From: a virus
Length of the DNA: 29,321 bases
Direction: 5' to 3' (one strand)
Virus record (IMG/VR): IMGVR_UViG_3300025636_000021
Span: 1 to 29,321 of that record
The notes under the pieces were generated by a model. The model was not told the DNA's origin and did no database searches. It saw only the letters and a program-made list of their open reading frames with translations. Below are positions 1 to 11,600 of this stretch, piece after piece; positions within the stretch are counted from its first letter, which is position 1, and every line of letters begins with the position of its first letter. Position numbers and translations under genes: made by a program.

Positions 1-3000
1 GGATAAATTCTATCAGTGTTTCTAAGTTTAACATGATATGGTTTTGCTTCCATAACATATTCAATAGTATCAGTAAATGTATCATGCTGATATATTGCAT
101 ATTGTCTTAATGGTTTGTTCATTAATATTAAGTCAATATAACTTGTCTTGAACAACCACTCAGGATGTTCTTTTTCAGTATACATATATGATAACATATC
201 AAAAAATAAGTCTTTGATGACTTTGTTTTCTGAGTAAGAAAACAACATATTAATAAATTCGTGTACTTGTACATTTATAACATTTATGTAATATGCTGGA
301 ATCTCATCAGAATTTCCAGTCTGGCCGGGTAATACAATATTATTAAAATCTATATTAAGCGCGCCATTAATCTTGTTAACCATAGTAATTTCTTCAGGTG
401 ATCCATAACCAAAGTAAACTTCTTCATACTCAGGGTTTACTACTCCAAAAGAACGTATACCAGAATTAAACATACTAATCATATCAATATCTCTGGTATT
501 ACTTAGATATTCAAATTGAGTTATTTCTTTGAAATCCGGATGTTTATACCAATCAATTGAATTGAAAATGTAGTGGTTTAATTTAATGTAATCCCCATAG
601 AAGGGATATTCACTTTCTAGTAACTCAGTGTTCAACCGTGTGTTGACAATAGATGCAAAATTATTTCTGGCATTTGTCAAATTTTTATACCAAGAATTAG
701 AGATTGTGCCCATATGATAAACTCTAATAACATCACCTACTATAATATTAAAAGTGTTGTTAATTCTTAATTCGGTACCGTTTAAACTAAAGTTTGTAAG
801 TTCTAAGAACTCATTATTAACTGAAATTGCAAGATCATTTGGAACCAAGTCAAGTAAGAAATCAATTACTAGTAATGCACCATCATTGTCTAAATCAGGA
901 TAATCAATTACGATTTGTTTTAAATTTTCAATCTTAGAATCTGCAATACTATTTTTGAAATCGTTTAAATATTCAGACATTATAGGCTTTGTAGATTCAC
1001 GTGATAGAAGTTCCCAGTCATTATGACTATCTTGATTATTAGACGCAATACTATATTCAGTTGTCACTGTTATTACATCATTTGATGTACGTGAGTTATA
1101 ATTTAAAATTATAGTATTATTATCAATTGGTATAAATTTGTTTTCAATTTGTCCAGTCTCAATAATCATTTTAATTTCATCAGTACTATATTCTTTTTCA
1201 TATCTGGGCAATGTACCAATTGAAGTCCAATAATAAAATGTTGTTACTTCTTTATTCTTAACTGGGTCCCATTCTTTTTCTTGATTAAACCAAGTAATAC
1301 CTACAGGAAGTCTATCATTCTTAACCCATTGCTTGACATCTACTACAGAACCATCAACAACTTTACCCCAGTTACGCATTGCATAATCAACTGAGATATT
1401 ACCATTTGCATCACCATAATCATTGTATCTATAAAAACGTGTACTAGTGGTATCCCACCAAATTTCACCTAAATGTTCTTTTAACCATAGATCGTTACTT
1501 AGATATTCATCATACTTGGCAGGGTCATTCCAATCTACATAATCAATATCTTTCATTACTTTGCCTGGCAATTTTAAGTTTAATGGATCATACAGTGTAT
1601 AGATTGTATGGTCATCACCGTCTGTTACAATAACTCTTTTGACATTGCTAACATCTACTTCATTTGCTTTTCTATTAACAATCTCTAGATTGCCAATTGC
1701 TGTTCTATTCAGAACTGCCCAACCATTGATTCCAGGATATTCATCTACCCATATTTTACTTTGAGAATTCAATCCCAAATCATTGTAGAATTCATCAAAC
1801 GTTGCGCCGTTATATCCTGGAGTAAATCTAACTGATTTCCATCTCATAACTTTAAAGTTTGCGTTACTTGTAACACTAGTGTATTCTGTATAAAAACCTA
1901 TCTTGTCTAACAACGATTGGTTCGTTCCTGCGAAAGTTAACAGCAATGCTGGACTTGTAATAATAAAGCGTCCATCCGATGATATACTTGCTGTTAACGT
2001 AGATGATTGTTGATTAATTATGTCTCTAAATGTAAGCAATGATGAATTTGCTAAACCAGCAGTCAAATACTCGCCTTCGGATATTCCCAAATCATCAAGT
2101 GGGTTGCCATTTATATTAGCAATAGTTACCTTAAATTCATCGCCTGATATTAGTAATTTATCGATAAACGCTCTACTAGCAGTTAGATTGGTTTCAAGTG
2201 ATAGTATAGCATTTATGTCATCAACGATATTATCTAACATATTAGAAGTTATCGTATTAGAGTTAAATCCAAGGCGAACCATTGATCCATTATCTAACGG
2301 ATCAGAAACTACTAGAGTAGAACTTGTAGAAATTATTTTTAGTTTACCAGTTTCAACTGTTGCACTAACATTCGGTATAACTAAATCATTTATTTGTTGT
2401 GCGATACTTGCAGCAGTAGGATCTAATTCTGATTGATATGTAGTAGCAGGGAAACCAAACAAACTAAATCCACTACCGCTAAGAGTCATCGTAGGTAATA
2501 ACGTGGATATAACCAATTTGTCTGAAACAATACTAGCATTGACATCATTCTGTAAATTTATCTGTTCCGCTAAATTGCCCAATTTAGTTTCTGTATATGG
2601 TGATACAGTAATTAAACCCAACTCTACTGCTGCCTGTCCTTGGATTGAAACTGAAGGGGAAGATGAAGTTAAAACTAATACGCTTCCAACATCTTGTGCA
2701 CTAACATCTACCGGCGATGCATTGATAGTATCTACTATATCAGTTAATGTTATTGTAGAACCACTATAAGTGAATGCTATAGTTTGTCCATTAATTTGAA
2801 TAGATTTAGTTTCATCAAACGTAGGTGACTCTACAGTGCCAACTATTTCAATATCCTGTATTGTATAACTTGATTCTACATCAGTGCCTACTTGAACAGT
2901 CAATTCAGAACCTGAGTTTATATTATCAGATGTTGTGAGGGTTGAAGTTGCTCCAATAACACCATTGTCTATTGCGTCTATAACAAGTGTAACATCATTA

Positions 3001-6000
3001 ATAGTAATACTATCACCAACGTTTGAAGTAACATTATTATCTGCAAGTATACTATTTCCAGAAAATGTTATTAATGTATTTGTATTTTTTATAATATCAT
3101 TTTGGTCGTAAACAACAATAGATATCTGCTCACCAGGTGTTACAATTGGATCGGATGTTGCGCTTGCTCCACCAATTGTTATACCAGTATTACCACTAGT
3201 AGCATCCTCTATATATGTATAACTATTACCGTCAATGACTAAGACTTCGCCTTCAATAATCTGTGCATTTGAATTTAGACTAATTGCTTCAACCCCAGCA
3301 TTATCGCTTGTAGGGACAAATATACTATTCTGAGAAGATGTATCAATTTCAACAGTAACCGGTTCAAAATCAGTGTCAAATACCAGATACTTATAAACAG
3401 TTATACCATCTAATAATTCAGTACCATCTTCTACAAAGTTATAATATCCGTTTAATACTGGATCAATTTCTTCATTGATTATTCGTAAATAAACAGATTC
3501 AACTGTATCAATCTCTGACGTAACAACAATGTATAATTGAGAATCTTGGGTTTCACCAACATAAGATATTTCAGATATTTCACTAAGTTTCCTTACATCC
3601 CAATCTCTAAGATTATCGAATTGTATCCAAGCCAAGTCACCTTCATAGTAATTTTCACTTACTGTTGTTTCTAAGATTGTTGCATTTCTTACAATATAAT
3701 TTACATCTTTACTATCTACATATCCGGTAGTTTTTATAGGTGTAGTTCTTTTAGTTGTTTTGTAATCAAATAAACTTTGGTTATCATATGTAATAGAGTA
3801 CGGATCACTGTATATTAATTTGGTATTAATACTTTTACTAACTGATACATCTCTATTTAAATTTCCATACTTTCCTAATTTGAATGCCCATACATCATTT
3901 GAACTTACCTCACTAAAATTAGAATTATTATTAACAATATTATTTAAACTACTAGGTGTGCCCTTATTAGTAATAAAACCTTTATAAAATTCTAATTGAG
4001 ATTCACGTTCCATTAAATGATTTGATAGATAAGCACGTGGTGTAAATCCTATATGGCTTGCCTTAATTAGGTTAACGTTTGATAAACTTTGATCTATGAT
4101 AGTGTCTCTATGGAACTTAGTATCAGCAACCATTGTCTCAAAGTTTGGTATTAATGTGTTTTGATATATAATATAACCATCTGCACTTAGTGTACCATCC
4201 CAGTCACTAGTTCTATTACAATCAATAATCATGCGTAAGTTTCTATTATGCGCAATTGGATTATATATAACATCTCCATAATTGTCAACTCTGTCAACAA
4301 CATAAGCGTGTTCAATATCAATGATATCAATTTTCATTCCATAAACTGGGATAGTTGATTCCCACATTATTGCATCACCATCAGAATAGAATGTTATCGC
4401 TGTATTGGGTATTTGTCTGCCAGCACTATCAAGCACTCTATAGAAATTCTTATTTGTTTCACGCTGTACGCTTGCAACACCGTATGGCGCAGAGAAACGG
4501 CCAGATAGTAAAATTGGAGTTAAGGTAATAAATTCACCAACATCGTGTTTTTCTGCACTCCAATCAAGAAATTTAATTAATAAGTTTTCAAAGTCTACAT
4601 TTTCGCCCAATTCATTGGTATCTGTAAAACTCCATCCCACTGCATTTAAATAATCTTGGTAACCAATCAATAGTTGTGCAATTTCATCAAGTGAATATAA
4701 AACATCACCATAATTATGTGTACGAATTTGGTCTGTTAATGTTTCATCATAACCTTTCGCAGTCACTTGATTAACTCTAGGCCACGATACTAAACGCTTC
4801 CAGTAATCATTGCGGTCATCATTGAACGCAGCAGAACCCGTATGATCTGCAAGAGATATATATGGCACACCGTCATAAACTGTGTAAGAATCTAGTGTAT
4901 AAAATGAACCTGCTTGCCAATCATTTATAACTGCCTTATCACCCAATGTACTCCATGATTTGAATGGTGAAGTTGTATCCCAATTCATAGTATAAAATTG
5001 AGGGTTGAATTCATCAAATCCATTAATTCTATACCCATAATTTTTAACTTGTGGTTGCGCTACCAATGTCCATCCATTATAATCAAAATTAATCACAGCA
5101 TCAGTTTCTTTATCTGTTGGCTGAGTTATCTTTCTTTTATAATATCTGTTATCAGATGTATTGTATACAATATCACCCTGACGATAAGATGCGATATCTG
5201 CTAAACTATAGTTTGGATATGATACGTCAAGTGAAACTTTTTCTATTACAATAGCACTAAAACTTTCGCTACGATTTGGTTCGCCACTGTGTATGAATAA
5301 ATCATAATTATCTTTTGGTATTTCTGTATACCTAGAATTAGATAATGTTGAATTCTCACTACTTAACTTAAAGTTATTAACAAAGCCACCTAATTTAGAT
5401 CCCAACTTAAATTCATACCCATCTTGTTCGTTTTTGATAGTATCAGTGTCAACGCCTTCTACTTTGTGGTATATTTTAATAATATTGTTTAATTCGCTTG
5501 AATATAAATCAATAATCTCAAATGGCTTAGTAATCATTGATAATAAAAATTCAATGAACGGATATTCACTACTACGTCTCCATGCTTGCTCAATAGGCGA
5601 ACCATCACCAAATTCCCAATCTTGATCCATTAATGCTGAATCTGTGGGTGCCAATTGAGAATTAAAAAATAAATCATTAATATTTTTTAAATTACCAAGA
5701 CTGTCTACTGGTATTGGCCATGTGGTAGAATATGTTGTTTTTAAATTATTCCAAAACTCTATGTCAGTATAACGAACTGGATTAGTTTCAAAACCTTCAG
5801 GAATGACACTGTATCCAACTGTTACCCAGGGTTCTAGCAGTGGTGTTTCAGTGCCATACGCATATTGGAATATGCCTCTCCAATAGCCAGGAGCAGCATC
5901 ATTACTTGCACGATAATTCCATGTCTTGTAGTCTTCGATATCAAAATCAGTATTATAAAGATTGTCGATATTGTTTCTCAACATCCACTTCTTAAAGAAT

Positions 6001-8621
6001 GGATACATTGTAAACTTTTTCTCATTCAATGAATATTCAGTTGTACTATCTCTATACATACCATATTTTATATTACTCAGAGAGGTATTTGTAGTATTTT
6101 TTTCTATACGATTATACACCAATTTTTCAAATAATAATATAATTCCATCAGTTCTGTCACCCCAACATAACATTTTAGAGCCATCATGTCCTACTAACAT
6201 TGTTTGCGGTGTATCAAATTCTTGGTCAATAATATACCCAGGCTTATAAACATTAGAAATACCAAGTTTTGTGGCACTCGGCGGAATAAATGTTTCTTGT
6301 AATAACTTAAAATATCTAACTTCAATAACATCACCATCTAAAATTACAGTATCATCAAATGAAATCTCAATACCATTGATTATATTAACATCTGTTGCAA
6401 GTACCCCGTTAACATAAACTGATACATTTTCATTGTCTACTATTTCTGTAGACACACTATTAGGTATAAATTGTGTTGCTGAGCCAGGAATAACTGGATC
6501 AACATTTGCAGTTATATAGTGAGTTGGAAAACTACCAAAATTTATCATGCGACTACCAGTGAATACACTGATATTTTCTCTCTTAATAAGTGCAATCTGT
6601 GCAATTGCTTCGTCAAGAATAAAATCATCAGACTTGGATTCACTTGCTGCATCAGATAGAATATCTTGCACGGTTGTTATTAATTTATTTTTATAATTAT
6701 TATATGATACCGAAAGATATTCAACCGCTGCGAATGGGTTATAATCGTCACGTGTTATTGAAAAATAAGCATTCTTAATATCAATAGAGTTACGAACCAT
6801 AACAGAACCATACTTATTATTACGCATTTTATCTGTATTATCGCCAATATTACGGTAATTATTCACACCGTTTGAATTTCCAGTTAGGCCTATTGTCGTT
6901 GATAACTGTCGAGCCATATGTTCATATATTGTAGAAAATGTAAAGTTTGTATTATTGTGAAATAAGTTATCCGGATTATACTCAAGTGATGGATCAATGC
7001 GTTGCCAAGCACCATCGCCATCAACAAAAACATTATTTTTTGTAGTAAAGTCAACATAGACATAACCTGTAACAGGCTCATTAAACGTAATAGTATTAGA
7101 ACTATAGACATAGTTGCCTATTTGTTTGATACCATCTACATATACATCTATTGTTTCAGAAGATTTAGGTTCTTGTAGTAACTCTAGTTGCGAGTGTGTT
7201 GCGGTTCCATATTCATGGCGTAAATTTCTATAATCAAATTCAGATTTGATATAAAGTTTATGATATACGTCCCCGGATTTAAAACTAACATTGTCAGGTA
7301 TATCTATATTAAATGTAAACTCACTAGCATAATCACCAGATGTTAATAATGCACGAATTGATAAGAACCTATCAATTACGCTATCTTCATCTTCTACATA
7401 ATGGAATATATTATAATCATTTAGATAGTTTAATTCCTCATCATATATTTTAAACGTTGGCACAGACCATACGTCTGCACTGCTACTAGTATCACTTAGT
7501 TCTAAACTCTTATCAAATTCAATAATTGGTCGTTTTGCTTGCTCAACATAAGACTTACTGTCATCAGTGATATACATCCGAATGTCATCATAGTGGAACC
7601 AAGAATTTCTATCACTCCACCAATTAGTTTTAGTTGCCCTATCAGTATTTTTATCAATTGTTATGTAATGTGTATCGTTACTATTTCCTAAATTGAATAC
7701 AAATTCTTCACCATCATATAGTTCCCAGTCAGGTGTACTATCTTGTGAATTGCTTTTGTATTCTATTAAACTTAGTAATCCAACTGATGTATCTGAAAAT
7801 CTCAGTGCATAAGGGTTAACATCAATATTCCATCTATCGTAGATAGTATCTTTAAGAACAAAAGTTTCATTTCCACTTTTCAGTAATGTTATTCTTAATT
7901 CATTTGTATTTACATATGTGTCTCCCAAGTTGGGAGACAACGGTCTTTGGTCTGACGCAAAAAATGATGTGGCACCAGGATCTTCTGAACCTATACGGGC
8001 CCATCCTTCAATGCTGTCCTTTTTCCAATAAACTAAACTTGACTGTTTTATTACAACAGCATAGTCGCCATAATCACCAAATGAAGAACTGGGCAAATAC
8101 TCATCTAATAGATATTCAGAATTACTTTTAAGTACGTATGGTTTTTGTTTTATCCAACCAGTTAGACCAGTGACATATTCTTTAAATTCATATAATGCAT
8201 ACTCACTTGTAAATCCATTATCTACCCAATAATATAATTCCCAATTAATAAACTTATCAATATCAACCGGTAAGTTAATAGTGTATGTATCTGATTTAAA
8301 TAATCTTCTGTGGTCATTTGTAAGAGCACCTTTATTATACAATGAGTTTAATAAATCGTCATAAAATATATTGTCTCCTATACCAGTATTTGAAAATACT
8401 GGTTCAAAACCATAATTGTCTCGTTGGAAGAGATGTTCAGGAAATGATACATATGAATCTGTTTCACTATATACGCCTTTTTCTTTTCTACCAATAAAAG
8501 CCTTTGTTTTTTCTATACTGCCCTTAGAAAATGCTCTTTCTAATGTAGAGTCAAAAATTGTTTCCAATTCTTTATTCTGTAGGTGTGCTGGTAAGAGATT
8601 ATAAATTTTATTATTTGCCAT
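1..8621 (-). CDS. Giant virion structural (baseplate/tail) protein, partial, at least 2873 residues
   Basis: One reading frame stays open on the minus strand from an ATG at 8621 to the left edge; I checked it at several places and found no stop, so the C terminus lies outside the window. It begins MANNKIYNLLPAHLQNKELE and is acidic and rich in Asn, Ser, Thr and Tyr, as large phage tail proteins are. It follows gp6 by three bases with no clear Shine-Dalgarno, so translation is probably coupled. In T4, gene 7 (baseplate wedge initiator) follows gene 6, so this may be the positional counterpart of gp7, but I see no clear sequence match to gp7 and the size is far larger. Residues about 1935-2245 hold tandem hook-like modules, listed separately. 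The last visible residues include a KPYH motif. It most likely acts in the outer baseplate or wedge; function is inferred from position. Confidence 0.85.
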   Translation of the reverse strand, partial: MANNKIYNLLPAHLQNKELETIFDSTLERAFSKGSIEKTKAFIGRKEKGVYSETDSYVSFPEHLFQRDNYGFEPVFSNTGIGDNIFYDDLLNSLYNKGALTNDHRRLFKSDTYTINLPVDIDKFINWELYYWVDNGFTSEYALYEFKEYVTGLTGWIKQKPYVLKSNSEYLLDEYLPSSSFGDYGDYAVVIKQSSLVYWKKDSIEGWARIGSEDPGATSFFASDQRPLSPNLGDTYVNTNELRITLLKSGNETFVLKDTIYDRWNIDVNPYALRFSDTSVGLLSLIEYKSNSQDSTPDWELYDGEEFVFNLGNSNDTHYITIDKNTDRATKTNWWSDRNSWFHYDDIRMYITDDSKSYVEQAKRPIIEFDKSLELSDTSSSADVWSVPTFKIYDEELNYLNDYNIFHYVEDEDSVIDRFLSIRALLTSGDYASEFTFNIDIPDNVSFKSGDVYHKLYIKSEFDYRNLRHEYGTATHSQLELLQEPKSSETIDVYVDGIKQIGNYVYSSNTITFNEPVTGYVYVDFTTKNNVFVDGDGAWQRIDPSLEYNPDNLFHNNTNFTFSTIYEHMARQLSTTIGLTGNSNGVNNYRNIGDNTDKMRNNKYGSVMVRNSIDIKNAYFSITRDDYNPFAAVEYLSVSYNNYKNKLITTVQDILSDAASESKSDDFILDEAIAQIALIKRENISVFTGSRMINFGSFPTHYITANVDPVIPGSATQFIPNSVSTEIVDNENVSVYVNGVLATDVNIINGIEISFDDTVILDGDVIEVRYFKLLQETFIPPSATKLGISNVYKPGYIIDQEFDTPQTMLVGHDGSKMLCWGDRTDGIILLFEKLVYNRIEKNTTNTSLSNIKYGMYRDSTTEYSLNEKKFTMYPFFKKWMLRNNIDNLYNTDFDIEDYKTWNYRASNDAAPGYWRGIFQYAYGTETPLLEPWVTVGYSVIPEGFETNPVRYTDIEFWNNLKTTYSTTWPIPVDSLGNLKNINDLFFNSQLAPTDSALMDQDWEFGDGSPIEQAWRRSSEYPFIEFLLSMITKPFEIIDLYSSELNNIIKIYHKVEGVDTDTIKNEQDGYEFKLGSKLGGFVNNFKLSSENSTLSNSRYTEIPKDNYDLFIHSGEPNRSESFSAIVIEKVSLDVSYPNYSLADIASYRQGDIVYNTSDNRYYKRKITQPTDKETDAVINFDYNGWTLVAQPQVKNYGYRINGFDEFNPQFYTMNWDTTSPFKSWSTLGDKAVINDWQAGSFYTLDSYTVYDGVPYISLADHTGSAAFNDDRNDYWKRLVSWPRVNQVTAKGYDETLTDQIRTHNYGDVLYSLDEIAQLLIGYQDYLNAVGWSFTDTNELGENVDFENLLIKFLDWSAEKHDVGEFITLTPILLSGRFSAPYGVASVQRETNKNFYRVLDSAGRQIPNTAITFYSDGDAIMWESTIPVYGMKIDIIDIEHAYVVDRVDNYGDVIYNPIAHNRNLRMIIDCNRTSDWDGTLSADGYIIYQNTLIPNFETMVADTKFHRDTIIDQSLSNVNLIKASHIGFTPRAYLSNHLMERESQLEFYKGFITNKGTPSSLNNIVNNNSNFSEVSSNDVWAFKLGKYGNLNRDVSVSKSINTKLIYSDPYSITYDNQSLFDYKTTKRTTPIKTTGYVDSKDVNYIVRNATILETTVSENYYEGDLAWIQFDNLRDWDVRKLSEISEISYVGETQDSQLYIVVTSEIDTVESVYLRIINEEIDPVLNGYYNFVEDGTELLDGITVYKYLVFDTDFEPVTVEIDTSSQNSIFVPTSDNAGVEAISLNSNAQIIEGEVLVIDGNSYTYIEDATSGNTGITIGGASATSDPIVTPGEQISIVVYDQNDIIKNTNTLITFSGNSILADNNVTSNVGDSITINDVTLVIDAIDNGVIGATSTLTTSDNINSGSELTVQVGTDVESSYTIQDIEIVGTVESPTFDETKSIQINGQTIAFTYSGSTITLTDIVDTINASPVDVSAQDVGSVLVLTSSSPSVSIQGQAAVELGLITVSPYTETKLGNLAEQINLQNDVNASIVSDKLVISTLLPTMTLSGSGFSLFGFPATTYQSELDPTAASIAQQINDLVIPNVSATVETGKLKIISTSSTLVVSDPLDNGSMVRLGFNSNTITSNMLDNIVDDINAILSLETNLTASRAFIDKLLISGDEFKVTIANINGNPLDDLGISEGEYLTAGLANSSLLTFRDIINQQSSTLTASISSDGRFIITSPALLLTFAGTNQSLLDKIGFYTEYTSVTSNANFKVMRWKSVRFTPGYNGATFDEFYNDLGLNSQSKIWVDEYPGINGWAVLNRTAIGNLEIVNRKANEVDVSNVKRVIVTDGDDHTIYTLYDPLNLKLPGKVMKDIDYVDWNDPAKYDEYLSNDLWLKEHLGEIWWDTTSTRFYRYNDYGDANGNISVDYAMRNWGKVVDGSVVDVKQWVKNDRLPVGITWFNQEKEWDPVKNKEVTTFYYWTSIGTLPRYEKEYSTDEIKMIIETGQIENKFIPIDNNTIILNYNSRTSNDVITVTTEYSIASNNQDSHNDWELLSRESTKPIMSEYLNDFKNSIADSKIENLKQIVIDYPDLDNDGALLVIDFLLDLVPNDLAISVNNEFLELTNFSLNGTELRINNTFNIIVGDVIRVYHMGTISNSWYKNLTNARNNFASIVNTRLNTELLESEYPFYGDYIKLNHYIFNSIDWYKHPDFKEITQFEYLSNTRDIDMISMFNSGIRSFGVVNPEYEEVYFGYGSPEEITMVNKINGALNIDFNNIVLPGQTGNSDEIPAYYINVINVQVHEFINMLFSYSENKVIKDLFFDMLSYMYTEKEHPEWLFKTSYIDLILMNKPLRQYAIYQHDTFTDTIEYVMEAKPYHVKLRNTDRIY
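1895..2815 (-). repeat. Five tandem ~60-residue modules inside the giant structural protein
   Basis: At the protein level this part of the giant gene repeats a pattern: Ile...(Asp/Gln)-Ile-Asn, then Val/Leu-x-Ala-Ser, then Leu-x-Ile-x-Ser, closing with a hydrophobic-Gly-hydrophobic triplet. The closing triplets are LGL (near 2612), FGF (near 2453), LGF (near 2268), LGI (near 2085) and IGF (near 1895), about 184 bases apart. The pattern resembles the IN-motif modules of flagellar hook-associated proteins and flagellins. The repeats are diverged at the DNA level, so they are old. Confidence 0.6.
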
Positions 8622-8624
8622 TTT

Positions 8625-11600
8625 TTATTCGCCCAATAATTCTGATGCTACTATACTGGATATAATTTTAACATCCGCTGATGTTGTTATACTCAAGAAT
8701 ATTTCTGTAGGTTCACTACTAATACTTAGCAAGTTTGTAAACTCACTTGTTTGATATTTGGGTGTAATCACAACTGAAGAAATATGATTCGGTAATGATG
8801 TATGTATATAAGATGCTAATTCGGAAAAGTAGAATGTCTCTCCAAAATCCCAATTATCTATATCAAAGAATGTATTAACAGCATTTGCAACTGAAGTTTT
8901 TATTTCACTATCGCTATATGATGTGCCTTCTTTTTTAACAACTTTGAACACTGCTTGGTTTTCTGATGCAGCGAATGAACCAAATAGATATTTAAACTTA
9001 ACAGGTATATAACTAATATGATCTGATATACTTGCTTTTGGATTAATACTTTCCATAATCTTAGTTAATTCATAGTTATTTGGCGCTAATGGTACTATAT
9101 CAGAGAAACCACCATCTATCCATGCGTTTACTCTTCTGACATAATCAGTGCTTAATACATACATATCGATGATATTACTTGTACTTGGATCAATTCTCTT
9201 ATCAATATCAGCATAGTGATCCCATCTGAATGTCATGAATTTATCTTCGACATAACTTCTGCCTATAACAACTCTATATTGATTACCAGCATAAATTATT
9301 TTATCCTTTGCAGGGGCGTTCACAAGTGTATATTGGCTAGTGGACAATGGTTCCCATCCTGAACCGGAACGTCTTTGCCATTCACCTTCATTAATATCAA
9401 GATCGTCACTTTCTATATAGTATCTAATTATTGCTGTTTCTGGTATTCTATCAGACTGTGCTTGGTTTGTAGCTACAATTCTATCACTGACACGTTCATA
9501 TACAATATTATCAACATCTGTATATTGTTCTAAAACAATATGAGAGAATTCTACTTCAGATACATCGCCTAACTCATCATTATATACATTATCTAAATTA
9601 GTAAATACTTGTAGCATACCGTGTGGGTTACGATCAATATTCATGCTTGTTAATTTAACTTTTGTATAATCAACGTAACCTGCAGGTGTGATATATGAAT
9701 CATATACATATGATTCTACATCTGCATATGCTTGTAGTCTATCAGCATCTATCGGTAATAGACTGCGCTCCACTCTTACTAAGAAATCTGAGAATACCGC
9801 AGTTCCCCCAATGCTTCTAACATTAATACTGTTACCAATACCAGGATCAACTGTCCAGAAAATAATTGTATAGGAACCATTATTTTGTGTTACTTCACAA
9901 TCGCTAAGATTAATTTCATTATTATTAATATCTGTCAATACTAAATTATTAATACTAATATTTTCTGCAGGGAAGTTTATTTCACCAAACGCAAATTGTT
10001 TCCAATATACGTCATTGTCAGGATTATCAGGGTCATCTCCTGTCAAGTTATGATTTCTTATTGACCATCCATCTGCACTCATATCAGTAAATACAAATTC
10101 ATAATTCGAGCCATCAAATGATCTACCAAATTCAGTTTGTACGCCAGTATCACCTGATACTGCTGTATCTATAGTTTTACCAGTAGGCAATTCGGATGAG
10201 TCAACCCACGCAAAATTATTAGGATATGCAAGATCGAAATATGCATTAGTTAAGTTACCTTTAAAACCTTCTTCTTCAAATTTAATATCTGTATAAGAAG
10301 TAGTGTATACAAAACCTTCTGCTAAATTTCCACTATCTTCGATTGTTACTTCTGCGCTTGAATACACATATTTGTCACTATCATCTACTAAGTGATTATC
10401 ATCATAATCATCAAGACTTAATAATTCACTTAGACCATCTTTATCATAACTAACGGTATATTCTGGGTTATCCCCGATAACAGTGTCAGATGACGGTGCA
10501 ACAGGAGCAATTGGATATTCTACACCCAGCGGCGATATAAGTTTGTGCTGGGTACTTGTTACAGTATATGCTGATGTATTGTTAACAAAGTTATGTGTAA
10601 TTACTGCGCCAGTTTCAGAAAAATCTGCATCAAATGTTACAGTATTATCACCTGGTTCTACCAAATTACTAACTTGTGCAGTGCCTATGTTAATTAATTC
10701 TTCACGTCCACTAGATGAATCACTAGCAACTGTAGTATAATATTTTAAAAATAGTTTATCACGTTCTGCTAAACTAGTTTCATTATCTACAACTAATTTA
10801 TCATTGTTGTAAAAGAATTTTACTTGTTTTTTGCTATCGAATACTATTTTCTTACCTGTAAATTTAGCAACATATTCTGCTTCATTTTCTCTAACACCTG
10901 GAACATATGTAAATGTTATATAAACATCTTTTCCTTCGACTAATGGAACATCATTTACTTCATCATGTAATTTCCATTCCCAAACAGATGTATTACTTTT
11001 GGGAACATATTTTATAATAAAACTCTGAACTGATAAGTCTTCTATTTTATTAATTTTAATATCTTTTATTTCATCTGCTTCAAATCGTGTTCTATACGCA
11101 CGTACTATTTTTTCAATACTTCCAGTAGTTTCAGGTAGAATATTTTCAATAAAATATGAATCCACCGCTGATCCTACAACGCTACTTTCAATGTTTCTAA
11201 TTTTTGTCCAAGATAATTCTTTTTCATTCGCGCCCTGAGTTAAAATATGATCACCTGGATACAAAAATACTGAGCCTAATGAAGTTGATGTTACGGTATC
11301 AATTATACTAGTATTCGTACTACGAACAGTAAAATTCAAATATGGCGCTAGAATCGTAGATGCTGGATTATACATATTTTCAAAATAATATAAATTCATC
11401 AGGCTTGGATGTTTTAATACTTCAGTAATTTTATTTCTAATGAAATTATCAATCTGTCCATTCTGGCGATTAAAACTTAGATTCATTGTTATAATATCAT
11501 CTTCTAAGAATACACTACCATCAGTACCAGTTGCACTTAAATTACTATGATTACCAGTAACGTCATCCATTTCAAAGAAACGAGACTTACCAGAAAATGT

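Noticed and set aside
2020-2769. Plus-strand ORFs of 138 and 88 codons at 2020-2436 and 2503-2769
   Set aside because: They lie opposite the long minus-strand frame of the giant protein, have no ribosome sites, and their Ser/Val/Leu-rich translations are typical shadows of the coding strand.
4998-8604. Short ORFs on both strands inside the left 8.6 kb
   Set aside because: They are all nested in the giant frame, without initiation signals or recognisable products.
10390-10425. Calcium-binding EF-hand or dockerin loop in gp6 (DYDDNHLVDDSD)
   Set aside because: A single Asp-rich stretch in an acidic protein, without the flanking helices needed.
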